Of a stretch of 64,000 nucleotides of DNA, positions 1 through 11,859 are shown piece by piece; the stretch's first letter is position 1; each line of letters opens with the position of its first letter. Below the pieces are notes generated by a model that ran no database searches, had not been told where the DNA came from, and saw only the letters and a program-made list of their open reading frames with translations. The stretch covers positions 372,001 to 436,000 of the forward strand of contig JAGYXB010001104.1 of the NCBI GenBank assembly GCA_022495005.1. Reading direction: 5' to 3'. The translations under genes and the position numbers were made by a program. Source of the DNA: Rhyacophila brunnea (lineage: Eukaryota; Arthropoda; Insecta; Trichoptera; Rhyacophilidae).

Positions 1-60
1 TAACTAACTCAATGTCATTTTTTCGAATTAGTGTCTTCTGCCAGAACAGTGACGACATAT
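1..60 (-). repeat. Terminal segment of the TTCTGCCAGAACA repeat family
   Basis: The first 60 bases are close to the reverse complement of 56584-56645 and 59895-59956. All share a core reading TTAGTGTCTTCTGCCAGAAC followed by AGTGACGA. This is probably one end of a transposon whose body lies to the left of the window. Bases 61-780 hold nothing I recognise apart from AT-rich sequence. Confidence 0.6.
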
Positions 61-784
61 TATAGGAGAAGATACCTAAACTTAGTAATAACGGAAATAT
101 CTTTCCATTTAAAAAAATCAGCTCACTTGTTGAAAACAAAATGTTTTAATTCACATAAAAGGTTTAACAGGACTGTAATTTTTTGTCAGGTTCGCGATGT
201 CTAGTTTACTTCCGTTGTCCTTGGACGTCATGTCCTTGATGACCAGCAATGACACGTGCAGATTTGCGAATTATATTATAGATAGGTACATACTTACCTA
301 ATTAATTTATCCAAATATTTTTGCCAGTGATTCGCGAGTTTTAAAAGTTGTCAGGTATGTTTTTAAATGTATCTGAAACTGTGGACTCGCAATATTGTCT
401 ATTGAAGTAGAGATGGCATTTAAATTATTTTTTTTTGTATATATTTTGTCAGTAATTTATCCATAAAACACATTTCCTAGATATTGGAGTCATGAAAGGA
501 TGATAAAAAAATACTGTTCAAAAATTGAGTGGCATTTTGGCGCTGCGTAGGGGCGGCATTTTGTCTAGGGACGTTGCTGCGTACATCGTAATTATTTCGA
601 TCACGATTTGATGACACTTCAGACACACATTGTTAGGAAATTTCAGGTTGATTAATGATTCCTTCTATACCTTAAAAATTTCATATAAATCACAGCGCGC
701 AGAATGCGATGGTTGCGGGTTTTAAATCACACTGCAAATATTTTTTTCAAAAAAAATCTAATACGTAATTTTAAATAAACGGAA

Positions 785-1000
785 GCACCTAGCAGAAATA
801 TATTATGAAGCTTTCAATTGAGACATTTTTAGATAATTTACATTTAAGTGTATTAATTAATAAATACGTACCTATATATAACAATTAAAAAGAAAAATAA
901 TTTTTATTTAAAGTCAAACTTATAAAATAAAATATAATGTTATTAAATACATATTATTTTATGGTCATGTTTGTTATTAAAATTTAGTATAATAAATTCT
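785..1000. repeat. Partial copy of the MITE at 28588-29137
   Basis: The stretch with GCACCTAGCAGAAATAT, then a GAGACATTTTTAGATAATTTAC-like segment and an AAAAAGAAAAATAATTTTTATTT-like segment matches the left half of the inverted-repeat element in RRN3 intron 6. Only one arm is present. Confidence 0.5.
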
Positions 1001-1330
1001 CTCTCTCTCTTAGATTGAAAAAAACAAAGTTGATCATTTTTTTCATCATTTTTATTTCAAGACTAGGGCAGGAGTCGGCAAGCTCTTGGAACAAAGGAGT
1101 CAAATATGAGTAGCACAACGGTTAAAAAAAATTTCGAGAGCCATACATATATTTTTATAAATATGATTTATTTAAGTGAATTAATTACATGTTATAATTG
1201 TTTATTTAGTTAGTGAAGAAGTTTTCCCTAATAAAACTAACGTAAATATATGTTTTTATTGTTGAAATTATAAATATAATTTTTACAGAAATATGAATTA
1301 CACACAATAATTTTCACGCATTCCTTAAAA

Positions 1331-1439
1331 CTAATGTTCCTTGAATTTTTTTGGACAGTCTATGTTTGTTATGTTACTTGTAGTTTTTAATTTCAGGCAC
1401 GACTCCAAATTTTCATCGGTTATTTGGCTTCTATAAATG
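1331..1439 (-). pseudogene. hAT transposase C-terminal remnant
   Basis: On the minus strand a 36-residue stretch reads ITDENLESCLKLKTTSNI, followed by a short tail and a stop. This matches the last residues of hAT transposases of the ZBED5/SCAND3/FAM200 type, where a 'DENLESCLRLATS' block closes the dimerisation domain. Upstream frames are broken by stops. It is a dead fragment of the surrounding element. Confidence 0.55.
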
Positions 1440-1995
1440 CTCTTTATATTGTTCATGCTTCAAAATGATTGTTCATAATACATATTATGTAGAATCAAAT
1501 ATTGTAAAAATTGCAAATGCAATTTGTTTCAACTGGTTATATGAATTCGGAAGGCTACTCCATGTATTAAAAATCATAGTATCTACCTTATGCAGATCTT
1601 TTAGAGCACTCCACGTATTGTGAAATTGTATTGCATTTTTCTCTCTCAAAATCTTCAATTTTTATGGCAAAACCTACAAATTTGGAGCTCCATAACTCTT
1701 TGCTCGTTAAATCCAGCAATTGTATTTCAAAAGTGCTCGTGTCAATGTCCAATGGAGTAAAATTTTATTTGATGACTTTTGCGATGGGCGAATTTCAAAC
1801 AAATACTAAGGTTTGTTTACTATTTTAAAATTCTTGGTATCTCTGCATATCGTCGCTTAAGAAACAACACCGCGGAAGTCAATTAATTAAAATTTTCAGG
1901 GGAAACAAAAAACGTCTCAAAAAATTGAAAATTGATACCTTTTAACTTATTTTTTTTGTGTTTAGTTAAAAAAATGTTTTTGAAAATTTTAATTA

Positions 1996-3291
1996 CGAGG
2001 GTGGGTCAATAATTCCTTAGAAAAAAGCATTAAAACAGTTTTTATTTTTGTATTTTTTTTTATTTCTCAACATAATCTCCTTGGAGCTCAATACCTTGGT
2101 TAGACGTTTCTCAATTTTTTTTAAACCGTCAGAAAAATAAGTTTTCGGAAGGTCCTCAAAATAAGCATTTGTCCGATCGATGACTTCTTCATTTGAAAAA
2201 AAACGTTGTCCACTTAGCCATTTTTTTAAGTTTGGGAAAGGAAAAAGTCACTGGGGGCTAAATCTGGCGAATACGGTGGGTGGTCGACCAATTCGAACTT
2301 CAATTCTTCAATTTTAGCCATTGATCGTAAACATGTGTGAACACGGGCATTGTCCTGATGAAGAGGATTTTTTTCCTGTTTAAATGAGGCCGTTTTTCTT
2401 CAATTTTGTTTTTTAGCTGGTCCAATAAAGATGCATAATAATCCCCTGTTATTGTTTTCCTTTTTCCAAATAGTCAACGAAAATAATTTCACGTGCATCC
2501 CAAAATACAGTAGCCATAACCTTACCAGCTGATTTTACGGTTTCGCCTTCTTTGGACATGGTTCGCCTTTCGCAATCCACTGCTTTGACTGTTCTTTCGT
2601 CTCGGGAGTATAGTGGTGTATCCCTGTTTCATCTACAGTCACAAAGCGACGAAAAATTCATCCGGATTGCGTTGCATGAGCGACAACAGGGCTTTAGAGG
2701 CCACCACCCTATTGCGTTTATTGTCGACTGTGAACAAACGCGGCACCCATCTTGCAGAAACTTTTTTCATGCCCAATTTGTCATGTAAAATAGAAATGAC
2801 GCTACCTTTTGAGATCCCTGTAACCTCAATTATCTCACTCAACTTTAATCTTCGGTCACTTAACACCATATCATGGATTTTATTGATCATTTTTGGTGTA
2901 GTCACCTCTACAGGGCGTCCTGAGCGTGGTTCATCCTTTGTTGATGTACGACCACGTTTAAATTCATTTAACCAGTTATAAATAGTTGCAAGTGAAGGAG
3001 CAGATATGCCGTGAACTAAATCCAACTCATTTTTTATTTCCTTTGCTGTTAACCCTTTTATATTAAAATGTTAAATAACAGCTCTAAACTCAATTTTCTC
3101 CGTTTTCCATTTTTTCATTTTCCACAAGCAAATTTTTTTTTAAATGTACGAGAAACACACAACAACCCGACCAATCTGATTGAAACTTCGCAGCATACTG
3201 AATCGGTAGTGCCGCTGCATGAAAACAAACCGCTTACAGTACTAGTCGCGCCACCTGTCGGCTTTTCTAAGGACTTATTGACCCACCCTCG
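1996..3291 (-). mobile_element. Mariner transposon, 1296 bp, defective
   Basis: The inverted ends read CGAGGGTGGGTCAATAATTC at 1996 and CGAGGGTGGGTCAATAAGTC inverted at 3291. Both are bordered by TA, the target of mariner insertion. The length of about 1.3 kb is normal for mariner. It carries a broken transposase on the minus strand and sits inside an older palindromic MITE. Confidence 0.9.
2205..3112 (-). pseudogene. Mariner transposase pseudogene
   Basis: The minus strand encodes a mariner transposase in pieces. The longest open stretch (3025-2639) has the helix-turn-helix block (SAPSLATIYNWLNEFKRG, SGRPVEVTT, ARWVPRLFT). It is followed, out of frame, by the first catalytic aspartate motif VDETGIHHYTPE. 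Near 2345 comes HQDNARVH, and then the hallmark PPYSPDLAPSDFF (D34D class). A stop interrupts the N-terminus near 3076, and single-base frameshifts fall near 2645 and 2545. The full-length family protein is about 345 residues. The copy cannot encode active enzyme. Confidence 0.85.
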
Positions 3292-4039
3292 TAATTGACT
3301 TCCGCGGTGTTGTTTCTTAAACGACGATATATTCCCTCATATTTAATATTGCTGTCCTAAAATAATCAGTGCTAATGAGGGCATTATTATTATCAGAGTT
3401 ATTTAGGGTATTTTCAAACTCTATTTATATTTTTCCGTTTTATTTGTTTATAAAAATGTTATATTTAGGAATACTGTCCACTGTATGTGTTGTAAAGTGA
3501 CCTTTTTGCATTCCAAAAAATGAGACATAAAGTAAACAATCATACCTTTTTGCATCCAGCATCACGGAGGAATAATTAGGCTAGTGATAATGTCATTATT
3601 ATAATATAATAAGACAAGTGTACATATCAATGACAAAAAATTGAATTGTGAATTTTGCAAAAGTTTTTGTAAAAATTTTGAATTGGGAATTTCGCAAAAA
3701 GGCGCCACCTGCCAATACCCCAATTGCCGCTTGCGACTCGCGAGCTGCGGTTTGCCGACCTCTGCCCTAGGGCCATCAAAAATGTATTGTTACTTAGAAG
3801 TGCTGATGTTTCAATACTTTCTTTTGATACGATACTGATACCAAGTAGGTATTGATACTTTTTCTTTCAGTGATGACCTTACCTTTTGGTATTTTTCCTG
3901 CTGTCCCAAATCCTACGCAAACCACTGTTAAATGCCTAAAAGGTTCATAAGCCCCAGGCACTGCGCCCGCTCAGTCTATCTAATAAAGCGACCCTCTACG
4001 AGTGTAGAATGGTAAAAGAAAACAGTTTTAATTGAATTA

Positions 4040-7000
4040 TAAAAATAATTGATGGTTTATTTACAAATATTTCATATTTTACAATTATTTTAACCAATAT
4101 ACAATAATATTCTTAATAAAACTTCTCAAAACAGTATATAAATAAGATTATATGGATCAGATAAGAAAGAATATTTTCACCTCAAGTGAGAACAATGAAC
4201 GCTTTTTAGATATAGAACAATGACAGAATTTAAATCAAATTAATCAAGTTGCAAATACTGTAATACAAAAGGAGTCAACTTATAAATGCACACATGTAGT
4301 AAATATACATTCAGAAAAAAAATACATTAAATTCAGTAGAAATTTCATTAATATAGTTGTTTTAAAAAAGGAAAAAATTATATTTAATAATAAATAAGTT
4401 TTAACAAAAATAATAAAACGGTGTACTTAAAAAATATATATATATTTCTACTTAATGTTATTCAAACCACAACCGAATGGTTATAATTTCATTAAACCTT
4501 TCAAAGAATACCTTGCAGAAGAACCAAACGTTACTGACATTAAGTTTAACGTATGTACAACATTTACAAAGTTTTTGGTTTTGTATGCATTGTACATTTT
4601 CAATCAGGTTTTCATAAATTGTCATAAAAAATATCTCAAATGAACGCGTAAGCCTTATGGCACAACCGTATATGAATATAATATTTTATAAAATACATAT
4701 ATTTCACAATATTTCTTGTTTGAATATCAGCTTTTATGGATTTGTTATGCTTTCATCAATTTTTATATCATTTAATAATATCATGATAAATATAATTTTT
4801 CTCATCCATTTTAATAACTATGGAAGTATTAAGAAATATTTTTGTGACCTAAATTCGTAGAAAAACAATGTTCAAATAAACACGTCTTGCCTGGCAACAA
4901 AATTGCAGTAATTATATTGTTGAAGAGATGCTCAATTTTGAAGATAATAACTGTTACATACATGCGTTAGTGTACTATAAGATACACAAGTGTATATCCA
5001 AGAAATTCAGATAGCTCAAAATAAATGAATACCTAATTATTATAATTAAATTAGACACTACTTACCATTAACATAATAATATGCCAATTGTAAAATGTAA
5101 TTCATTTATTGAATTTGTGAATTCCAAGTATAAATAATACCAATTTTTTGACATAAATACTTACGTATATTTTAATAGTGTATTACAATTTTATCTCCAA
5201 CGTTGTGAAAACTGCATGCTTTTAAAGGCAATTGTATGGAGAAATAAGTTTCATTTTTTATATACCTAACAGACTAACATTATTTTGATGCAGTATTAAA
5301 TGTTTTTCTTTGGTTTAGGCTTAAACGAAATACATACTTCAGCGTGTACCACAAAATGCACACATCATTGAATAATGCAAAGCGACCTGCAAACCACTAA
5401 TCGTTAATATGAAGAGAGAAAATAACAGTTTGACAAAGGGCAGAAGACTACATTGTTAAAAAAACTTAAATAAACACTAAAAAATGTATAACTACAAATG
5501 TTTTTTTATGCATGACTGCAATTTTGAAACATCTAGGTAATGAATAAATATGGAATGAAAGATCTTAAATCATACTCTTAAATAAAAATGACACGTGTAA
5601 GATAATTTTATAATATGATGTACATTTAAATACTCATCTATGTACACAGAGATTAATTAAATTATGACATTAAATTAAATAACTTAAGATTACAAAGAAC
5701 ATTTATTAATATTTTCATATATATAAACAATAAATTTTATTTTTATACAAACTATTCGAAACTGGTGTGGGAACAAAATATATATGAATATAAGTTTAAA
5801 TATATAACACAATAGCAGTGAGATAACTTTTATTGACTTCAATATGCAATCAATATCAAATTTAAAGACACTTTAGATTCAAAATCAAGTCAGTGACAGA
5901 ATTAAGATGTAATGGGAAAACGATATCCATAGCGATAGATAGAATAGAAGTAAATGTACATTTTCTACTACGGTGTTTCATTTCTTCAAAGATATTCGAA
6001 ATTCAATCTACAAATAAAAATCTACATCATTAGCCTCTTATATTATGTACTAAATATCATGTGTACTGTACTGTACAATATGCTGAACATTCAAAATGCA
6101 TCCAAATCTAATTAGGTATACAAATTCACCCGAGTCAAACTAAAATCGAAAAAATTGTTAAAATCTCATGTCAATTGTGTAACACGAATCTAATCATAGT
6201 AAATATATGTCACCGATTGTTATGTCCATCTGAACAGATCACTTCCAGATGGATGCACTGTAAATTCCCAACATAGAGAAATTTGTAAATATAAGTATAG
6301 GCAAATACTGTCTTTGCATTCTCTCCAAATCGTCATTGATCTGTTAAAACTTCCGATGTGACAAAATTTAAACTAATTTTAAGAAACAAAAAACTGCTAA
6401 GTAAGCACAAACACGAAGGTCCATTTTATTCATTTGATTTATCCGAGTAACAAGTAACAAAGGACTCGTCATCATCGAGTGTTTGAAATACTTCTATAAT
6501 ATTAAGGTGTCTATAATTAATTATATTTTAATTTTGGTGGTGTACATTGAAGGTATTACTAAACTATGCGGCATAATATAAATGAAAAGCATAAAAAACC
6601 GTTTCAACAAATTTTTTTCATTGGAGGTTTCAACAGATGGACAACGAAAAGATATAATATATATTTATATATATATTTCACAGGCACATATGAATTTATT
6701 AAAAGTAGTCAATATTGTTTGTATAAAATATTATTATATATTTAAAGATTAATACAAATAGGCATAAGTGTATATTTGAAGATCACATTTCATAGAGGCA
6801 TGATCCATTTATGCAAATTATGAAAGCGTTTTTGCTTGCAATACTTCAAAGTTGTTCCTCAAATTTTATCATAAAAATATCAACATCATCAATGTGGCAG
6901 TATCTCAATTTTCAAGACGCAAAATCCTAATACATACCACATATTAGATTTAAACAATCAATATATCATTTTCAACAGAAACTGTACTACAATAATCATT

Positions 7001-10000
7001 TTGACTTAAGGTGTACATATCCAATTCACACATTATGTACAATGAAATACAGAATATTAAATTACAGTAATAAATAAATGAAACGGGCATGTTGAAAGCA
7101 AATGTCTTTGTATAAACCAAATATAGATCTTAATACATATGTACATAGTATTAGTAAGAGCCATAGATTCCAAACATTTGTGCATCTTCAATATTTTTTA
7201 TCCTACAATACTTAGGTATGTATGCTTCCAAAGTAAGAGATATATCAACTGTATTTTATTATTTATTTTTTGGAAAATTATTAAAATCCCTATTTTCAAA
7301 AATTGGTGCATTTTTTGTGCTGACATTTCTTTGTGCTTATATTATCATAATTATAAAAAAGTGTATAGGTTCTTATCACTTACAGTGTGTGTATATATAT
7401 ATATATAAATCAGTAGAATATAATTTCATATCAAACATTAAAATTAAACAATAATTATAGATTTGAGCAATAAATTCAAATATCAAGGCACTGAAAGCTG
7501 TTCATCTAATAAATTGATTCATTTCTCAACTTTCTTTAGAGTGCAATTCTTCAATTTATTGATGTCTTTACTTAAGATTGAGTGTAATAGTTACTAGTGA
7601 CCTCTAATGAGAGAATTACGAGACATTCAGTTAAATATAATTAATCGATTTGCTTTTGTCACAACCAAATCTAAGGAAATAATATAAATCAAAGATAATA
7701 ATAATTCACATCTTTTCAGAATGTAACTATTTCAAATATTTTTTTATTTGAAACCCAATTAAAACAACATTATTTACAAAACTATCCCAAAGAATATTGT
7801 CTTCACAATAGTGAAGATCGATTAGATATCCTACATAATAAAAATGATTTTGATTTCAAAATTTCACATTTTACATAAAATGTTCCATTTTTTTGTTAAT
7901 CTTCAGAATGATAGAAAAATTAATCCAAATAAAAATAATCATACAAAATAATTAATAATATTAAAATTTCAACTCAATGAATGCTCATTTCAGAACAGTT
8001 TTTTTAATTCCAAGTTCATCTTTGAATTTTAAAAATATTTACTTTTGTTTTGTGTATGTGTTCAGATAGATTAATTAATTAATACACTGAAAGGTAAAAT
8101 TTCAATAAATTGTATTTAATTGCAAGTCTTCTAGTTCTGACACTATTAACTATATATTACACTCCACCTTAACTATTCATTATCAAGCGAAATATAAAAA
8201 TTCGAGTCTTCACAAAGCACTGCCCATTTCAAAAGATATGCATTTAGTAATAACAAAAATAATGACTAACTTACTGGCAGTTTCAAAAGAAAACAAAATA
8301 ATTAATGTCTTCAATCTCCGTAACGAATCCAAAAATATGTTAATACAAGGCTTGTCGTAAATTCTCTAGATCTTATCCAGGACAATTGACGGCAAGGAGA
8401 GATTACCCCTTTTCAATTTATATGGAGAGTTAGTATAATTTAGTAGGTAATAATTTGTCTATGTTTTATAAGACAGTTGGCGCATTTGGACTGACGATTC
8501 ACTCAATCGGCGTTCGCCAAACTTATTGCGCAGTCATAACACGACACTACTTGAATTCTACGTCTAAAGAACAGTGTTGCTTCCTACTGCGAAAACCATA
8601 CATTTAAATTAACCGGTTGGCCCATTAACCCAAATCTGAATTCAAAACAAATGTTTGAAATAACTACATGTATGTCCATTTTATATATCGAAAAACAAAA
8701 GTAATGTTGTCACATTATTAGTCATCAAAACTGTTCCATTTATGAGACCAGCCCTGCATAGATATGAAGGCACTTTTAAATCTTTTACTGTAAAAAAAAA
8801 TGCTGAATTACAGCATCTCTCAATTAATTTATATGTAGATACATAGTACACAATAAATTTATCAAGTCATCAAATGTCAATAATATTTATAATAAATTAT
8901 TATTAGTAACTTTTAAGAGATTTAAGTATTAATAATTATTTTAGATATAGGTACATACAATAAATTTTAACTGATTAATTACTGAACAATGAATATATTA
9001 TTTTTATTCTATTAAAGGATTATTATTTCACATTGTACTTAACATCTTTGTTATCTGGAGCCACAGTCATATTATGATCATTCGTGAACATTTTTATATT
9101 ATGGTTGTTTCATATTAAAAAAAAAACATGATTACATACTGTCAGTTATATACCCTCTATTATACTTTCCACTTATGTAAAACATATTATGAAAATGTAC
9201 ATGAGTCAGTTACCTCAAAAAATATGCAGATGTATTTATAAAATGTGTTCCATTCCATGTTAATTTGATTTCCAATAATTTTAATATCATGTTGATTAAC
9301 AATAATAAGTTAATCTTTACAAACAAATGGCAGTAGTCATTATAAAAAACTTATTATAGTATTGTCTTCTTTATGATACATTACAAAATGCAAACATAGA
9401 AAAGTTACTAGATTAACAATTATTACAAAATTATTCGGGAAAAAATAATATACATAAAAATAAAATAATTCAACTTACAGTACATACGAAAGATGTTAAA
9501 TCTTCTTCACTGGAGCAAATTCCAGTTTGACATAAATGTCATTTTTGTATGCAAAAATATATTCGAGTACTTCATTTGAGAGAATGTATGAAGCCTAAAA
9601 ACAATATTTTTTGACTCCATCTCTATAAAGAAGACTTTCTTCAATATATTTGGTAGATAAAACATTTACTTGATTTTACGCAAAATTATGATTTATAATA
9701 AAGAAATGTTTAAATAAATATATTTATTAACTCGTATCAGTAATGGATAATATCCAAATAATATACTACGATTTTATCACGTTCAAAAAATAAATTATAG
9801 AGAACCTAAACAGGTTATTAGTAGGGCAGATTACGTCAAATAATGATCACCTAATTCTGGTATACAAATATTTTCCAATTACACTTTCTCATCAAATAAT
9901 GGAGTCAGATTTTTATACTGCTTTCAAGATCGCTCCCTTAAAAAATGAAGTTCAAACATGAGCCTGATGAGGGACAAGATAAGAATCATTGTCAAAATAT

Positions 10001-10160
10001 ACTCAGGCATCTTCATAAACACAAATTGGCTGTGAATCAAAGTATACACCTACATATAGATTTATATATACTTAGTATGGTACCTTAATTCAAATCTCAA
10101 AAACCGATTGCCATAAATTATTGCAATTTTTAAGACATTTTAGAGATATGAATATTAGCT
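4040..10160 (-). other. Transposon-free AT-rich tract downstream of cta; possible long 3' UTR
   Basis: About 6 kb without a convincing ORF, tRNA, inverted repeat or transposon signature, which is unusual in this window. It lies directly downstream of cta on the cta strand. A polyadenylation hexamer (AATAAA on the minus strand) lies near 4057-4062. A small (TA)n/(TG)n run is at 7388-7407. It may be an extended 3' UTR, a noncoding transcript, or plain intergenic DNA; the sequence does not decide. Confidence 0.25.
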
Positions 10161-10177
10161 AATTTCATCATAAGTAA

Positions 10178-10262
10178 GTAGGAGGCAGCTGGTTCAATGG
10201 TAAAGGACATTGGCACGAATCCGATTTCCACCCGGTCGTATTTTTTTCAAAAAAAAATCTAA
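10178..10262 (+). repeat. SINE-like tRNA-derived fragment
   Basis: A tRNA-like head (GCTGGTTCAATGGTAAAGG as a box A-like part) is followed by a tail CAAAAAAAAATCTAAT. A similar tail is at about 745-765. No complete cloverleaf can be drawn, so this is a degenerate SINE or pseudo-tRNA rather than a tRNA gene. Confidence 0.3.
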
Positions 10263-10268
10263 TGGGTA

Positions 10269-11032
10269 CAGGCGGTCCTCGACTTACGTACATAATTACT
10301 TCTTGAAAATGTGTACGAATTTTGAATGTACAAAAGTAGAGCACTGTAAAAAAAAAACTCAAAAAGTGTATTTTAAAATATTATGGACAATGAGAAAATA
10401 AATTCATTTACTTTATCTACACCGGCAACTTCTCCTGTGAATTTAATATTATGTAAAAAATACGTCAATTTAAATTTGTTGAGCCGACCTCTACTTGCTA
10501 GAAATTCCATGTTAGAATCTTCATTTAACATATTCTTCCAATCTCCAGGCAAACTAAGAGCCTTACCTTGAATTATTGAAAAACTCAGAGGGGCATATTT
10601 TTGATGTTGGTAATCAATGCATGATTGCAAAGATCTATCCATTTAATCCATCACTATGTTGTGTCTTTTGGAAACAAGCTTTTAAGTTATATTTCCACAA
10701 TTTTGAACATATTCTTTAATTATACATAATCTTGTTTTTCAAAATTTAATATATTGTAGACCGGCTAAAGTCATACGAACGGCCGATAGAAGCAAAAAAT
10801 GTGCGGCTTTCAGAACGCCTAATTATTTCCACCTTTGTCTTGATCATATGAAGCTTTTGATGAGTCTCTAATTTCTTTTTGTCCAAATCAACACTGCAGT
10901 TTCTCTGTTTCTCGCTCACGTGTATTACATATACATAAACAAATACAACTGATATAACGCAAAACTGGCAAAGAATCGACAAAAATCTAAATTTTAAGAA
11001 AAGTATAAAGTACGAAAGTCGAGGACTGCCTC
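10269..11032 (-). mobile_element. Tigger/pogo-type element, N-terminal half only
   Basis: Inverted ends CAGGCGGTCCTCGACTTACG (10269) and, reversed, GAGGCAGTCCTCGACTTTCG (11032) are bordered by TA on both sides, as for the Tc1/mariner/pogo group. The 764-bp body carries the N-terminal part of a Tigger transposase on the minus strand but no catalytic domain, so it is non-autonomous. Confidence 0.7.
10390..10860 (-). pseudogene. Tigger transposase DNA-binding region, broken
   Basis: Two minus-strand stretches read as the CENP-B/Tigger N-terminus. First comes a psq-type helix-turn-helix segment (HMIKTKVEIIRRSES followed by YDFSRSTIY, about 10850-10746). Then, after frame breaks, comes the CENPB-type domain (FLASRGRLNKFK followed by LHNIKFTGEVAGVDKVNEF, about 10515-10400). 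The family hallmark 'SRGWFxxFKxRxxIHxxxxxGEAAsAD' is easily recognised. The DDE domain is absent. It is a remnant. Confidence 0.65.
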
Positions 11033-11859
11033 TATATATCTCAAGTGTTTTCAAATTATGTATGTTACATTCTCAAATCTTGTAAATGATTCGTTGAATA
11101 ACAAAAAATATATATATTTAATTAATTAATACCAATTTTATTTGTCGCCACACATCGAGTGAAGTTTTAGTCCAACAAGATATTAGCATCAGTATAATAT
11201 GATTTTTTTCTTTTCTTAAACATGTACACATTTCGCATAGAGGTGCTTATTTTTAAAAGTTCTTAAAAGTATTATGGATCAACCTTGTTGTGTGTTTGAT
11301 TTTGTTATTTGGTATATAAGTTGAAGGTTTTACTAACTCCTGCATAATTCAGCAGATGGCAAATCGTTTAGTCTCTAAATACATAACAGTGTCAAATTAA
11401 TTTGAGCAAATAAGAAACCGTTCTTGAAAATAAATTCTACCATTCGAGATTGAGAGTATAATTTTAAATGTGAGTGTCGAAAATTTCTCTAAAAATGCAA
11501 AATTTACTTTGAAATTAACATATCGATTGAATGTAAAAATTAAGTTTATCATATTTGCCATTGTCAAAGAATTATTTTAAAACGAAAAAACTGGATGATG
11601 TTTTCTAAATCACAATATCCACAAAAATGCAATACAGAAGACTGGCAAACCGTAAGACAATATTTGTTTGTCTCGACAACTACAAAATTGTATCATATCA
11701 AAGATTATTCATTACACCTCAATGATCCTGTTCATTCAGAATAATATGCAAGATATATTCTTGTCATTAAATTACTTATTGCTCTAGTTTGCCAGCATTT
11801 CCATTAAATTAAGAAACTTCACTAAAACTCTGGATTAATAAATAATATATCATGTTCTT
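11033..11859 (-). other. Proximal 3' flank of cta
   Basis: AT-rich and noncoding in all frames. It follows the cta stop codon directly and is presumably 3' UTR. I see no canonical AATAAA close to the stop on the minus strand, which fits transcription continuing further. Confidence 0.35.

Larger units (their letters stand above)
1850..3328. mobile_element. Palindromic MITE split by mariner
   Basis: An arm of about 34 bp at 1851-1884 (CGTCGCTTAAGAAACAACAC...) recurs inverted at 3293-3327. Inside the left arm a second inverted pair, AATTAAAATTTTCA (1885) and TGAAAATTTTAATT (1981), is visible. The mariner inserted at a TA of the hairpin, separating the arms. Without the mariner the MITE would be about 180 bp. 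Confidence 0.6.
1069..3764 (-). mobile_element. Decayed hAT-type element, host of a nested MITE and mariner
   Basis: The ends are inverted: CAGGAGTCGGCAAGCTC at 1069 and, read in reverse, CAGAGGTCGGCAAACC at 3764. They are flanked by gactaggg (1061-1068) and ccctaggg (3765-3772), a 6/8 match that fits the 8-bp target duplication of hAT elements. A hAT transposase C-terminal tail is readable on the minus strand at 1331-1439. The interior is interrupted by a palindromic MITE and a mariner. The boundaries are inferred from these ends; no intact ORF remains. Confidence 0.55.

Noticed and set aside
7139..7454. Overlapping ORFs of 89 and 78 codons with hydrophobic, isoleucine/tyrosine-rich translations
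   Set aside because: Composition is what AT-rich noncoding DNA gives; no splice partners or motif; they overlap in two frames.
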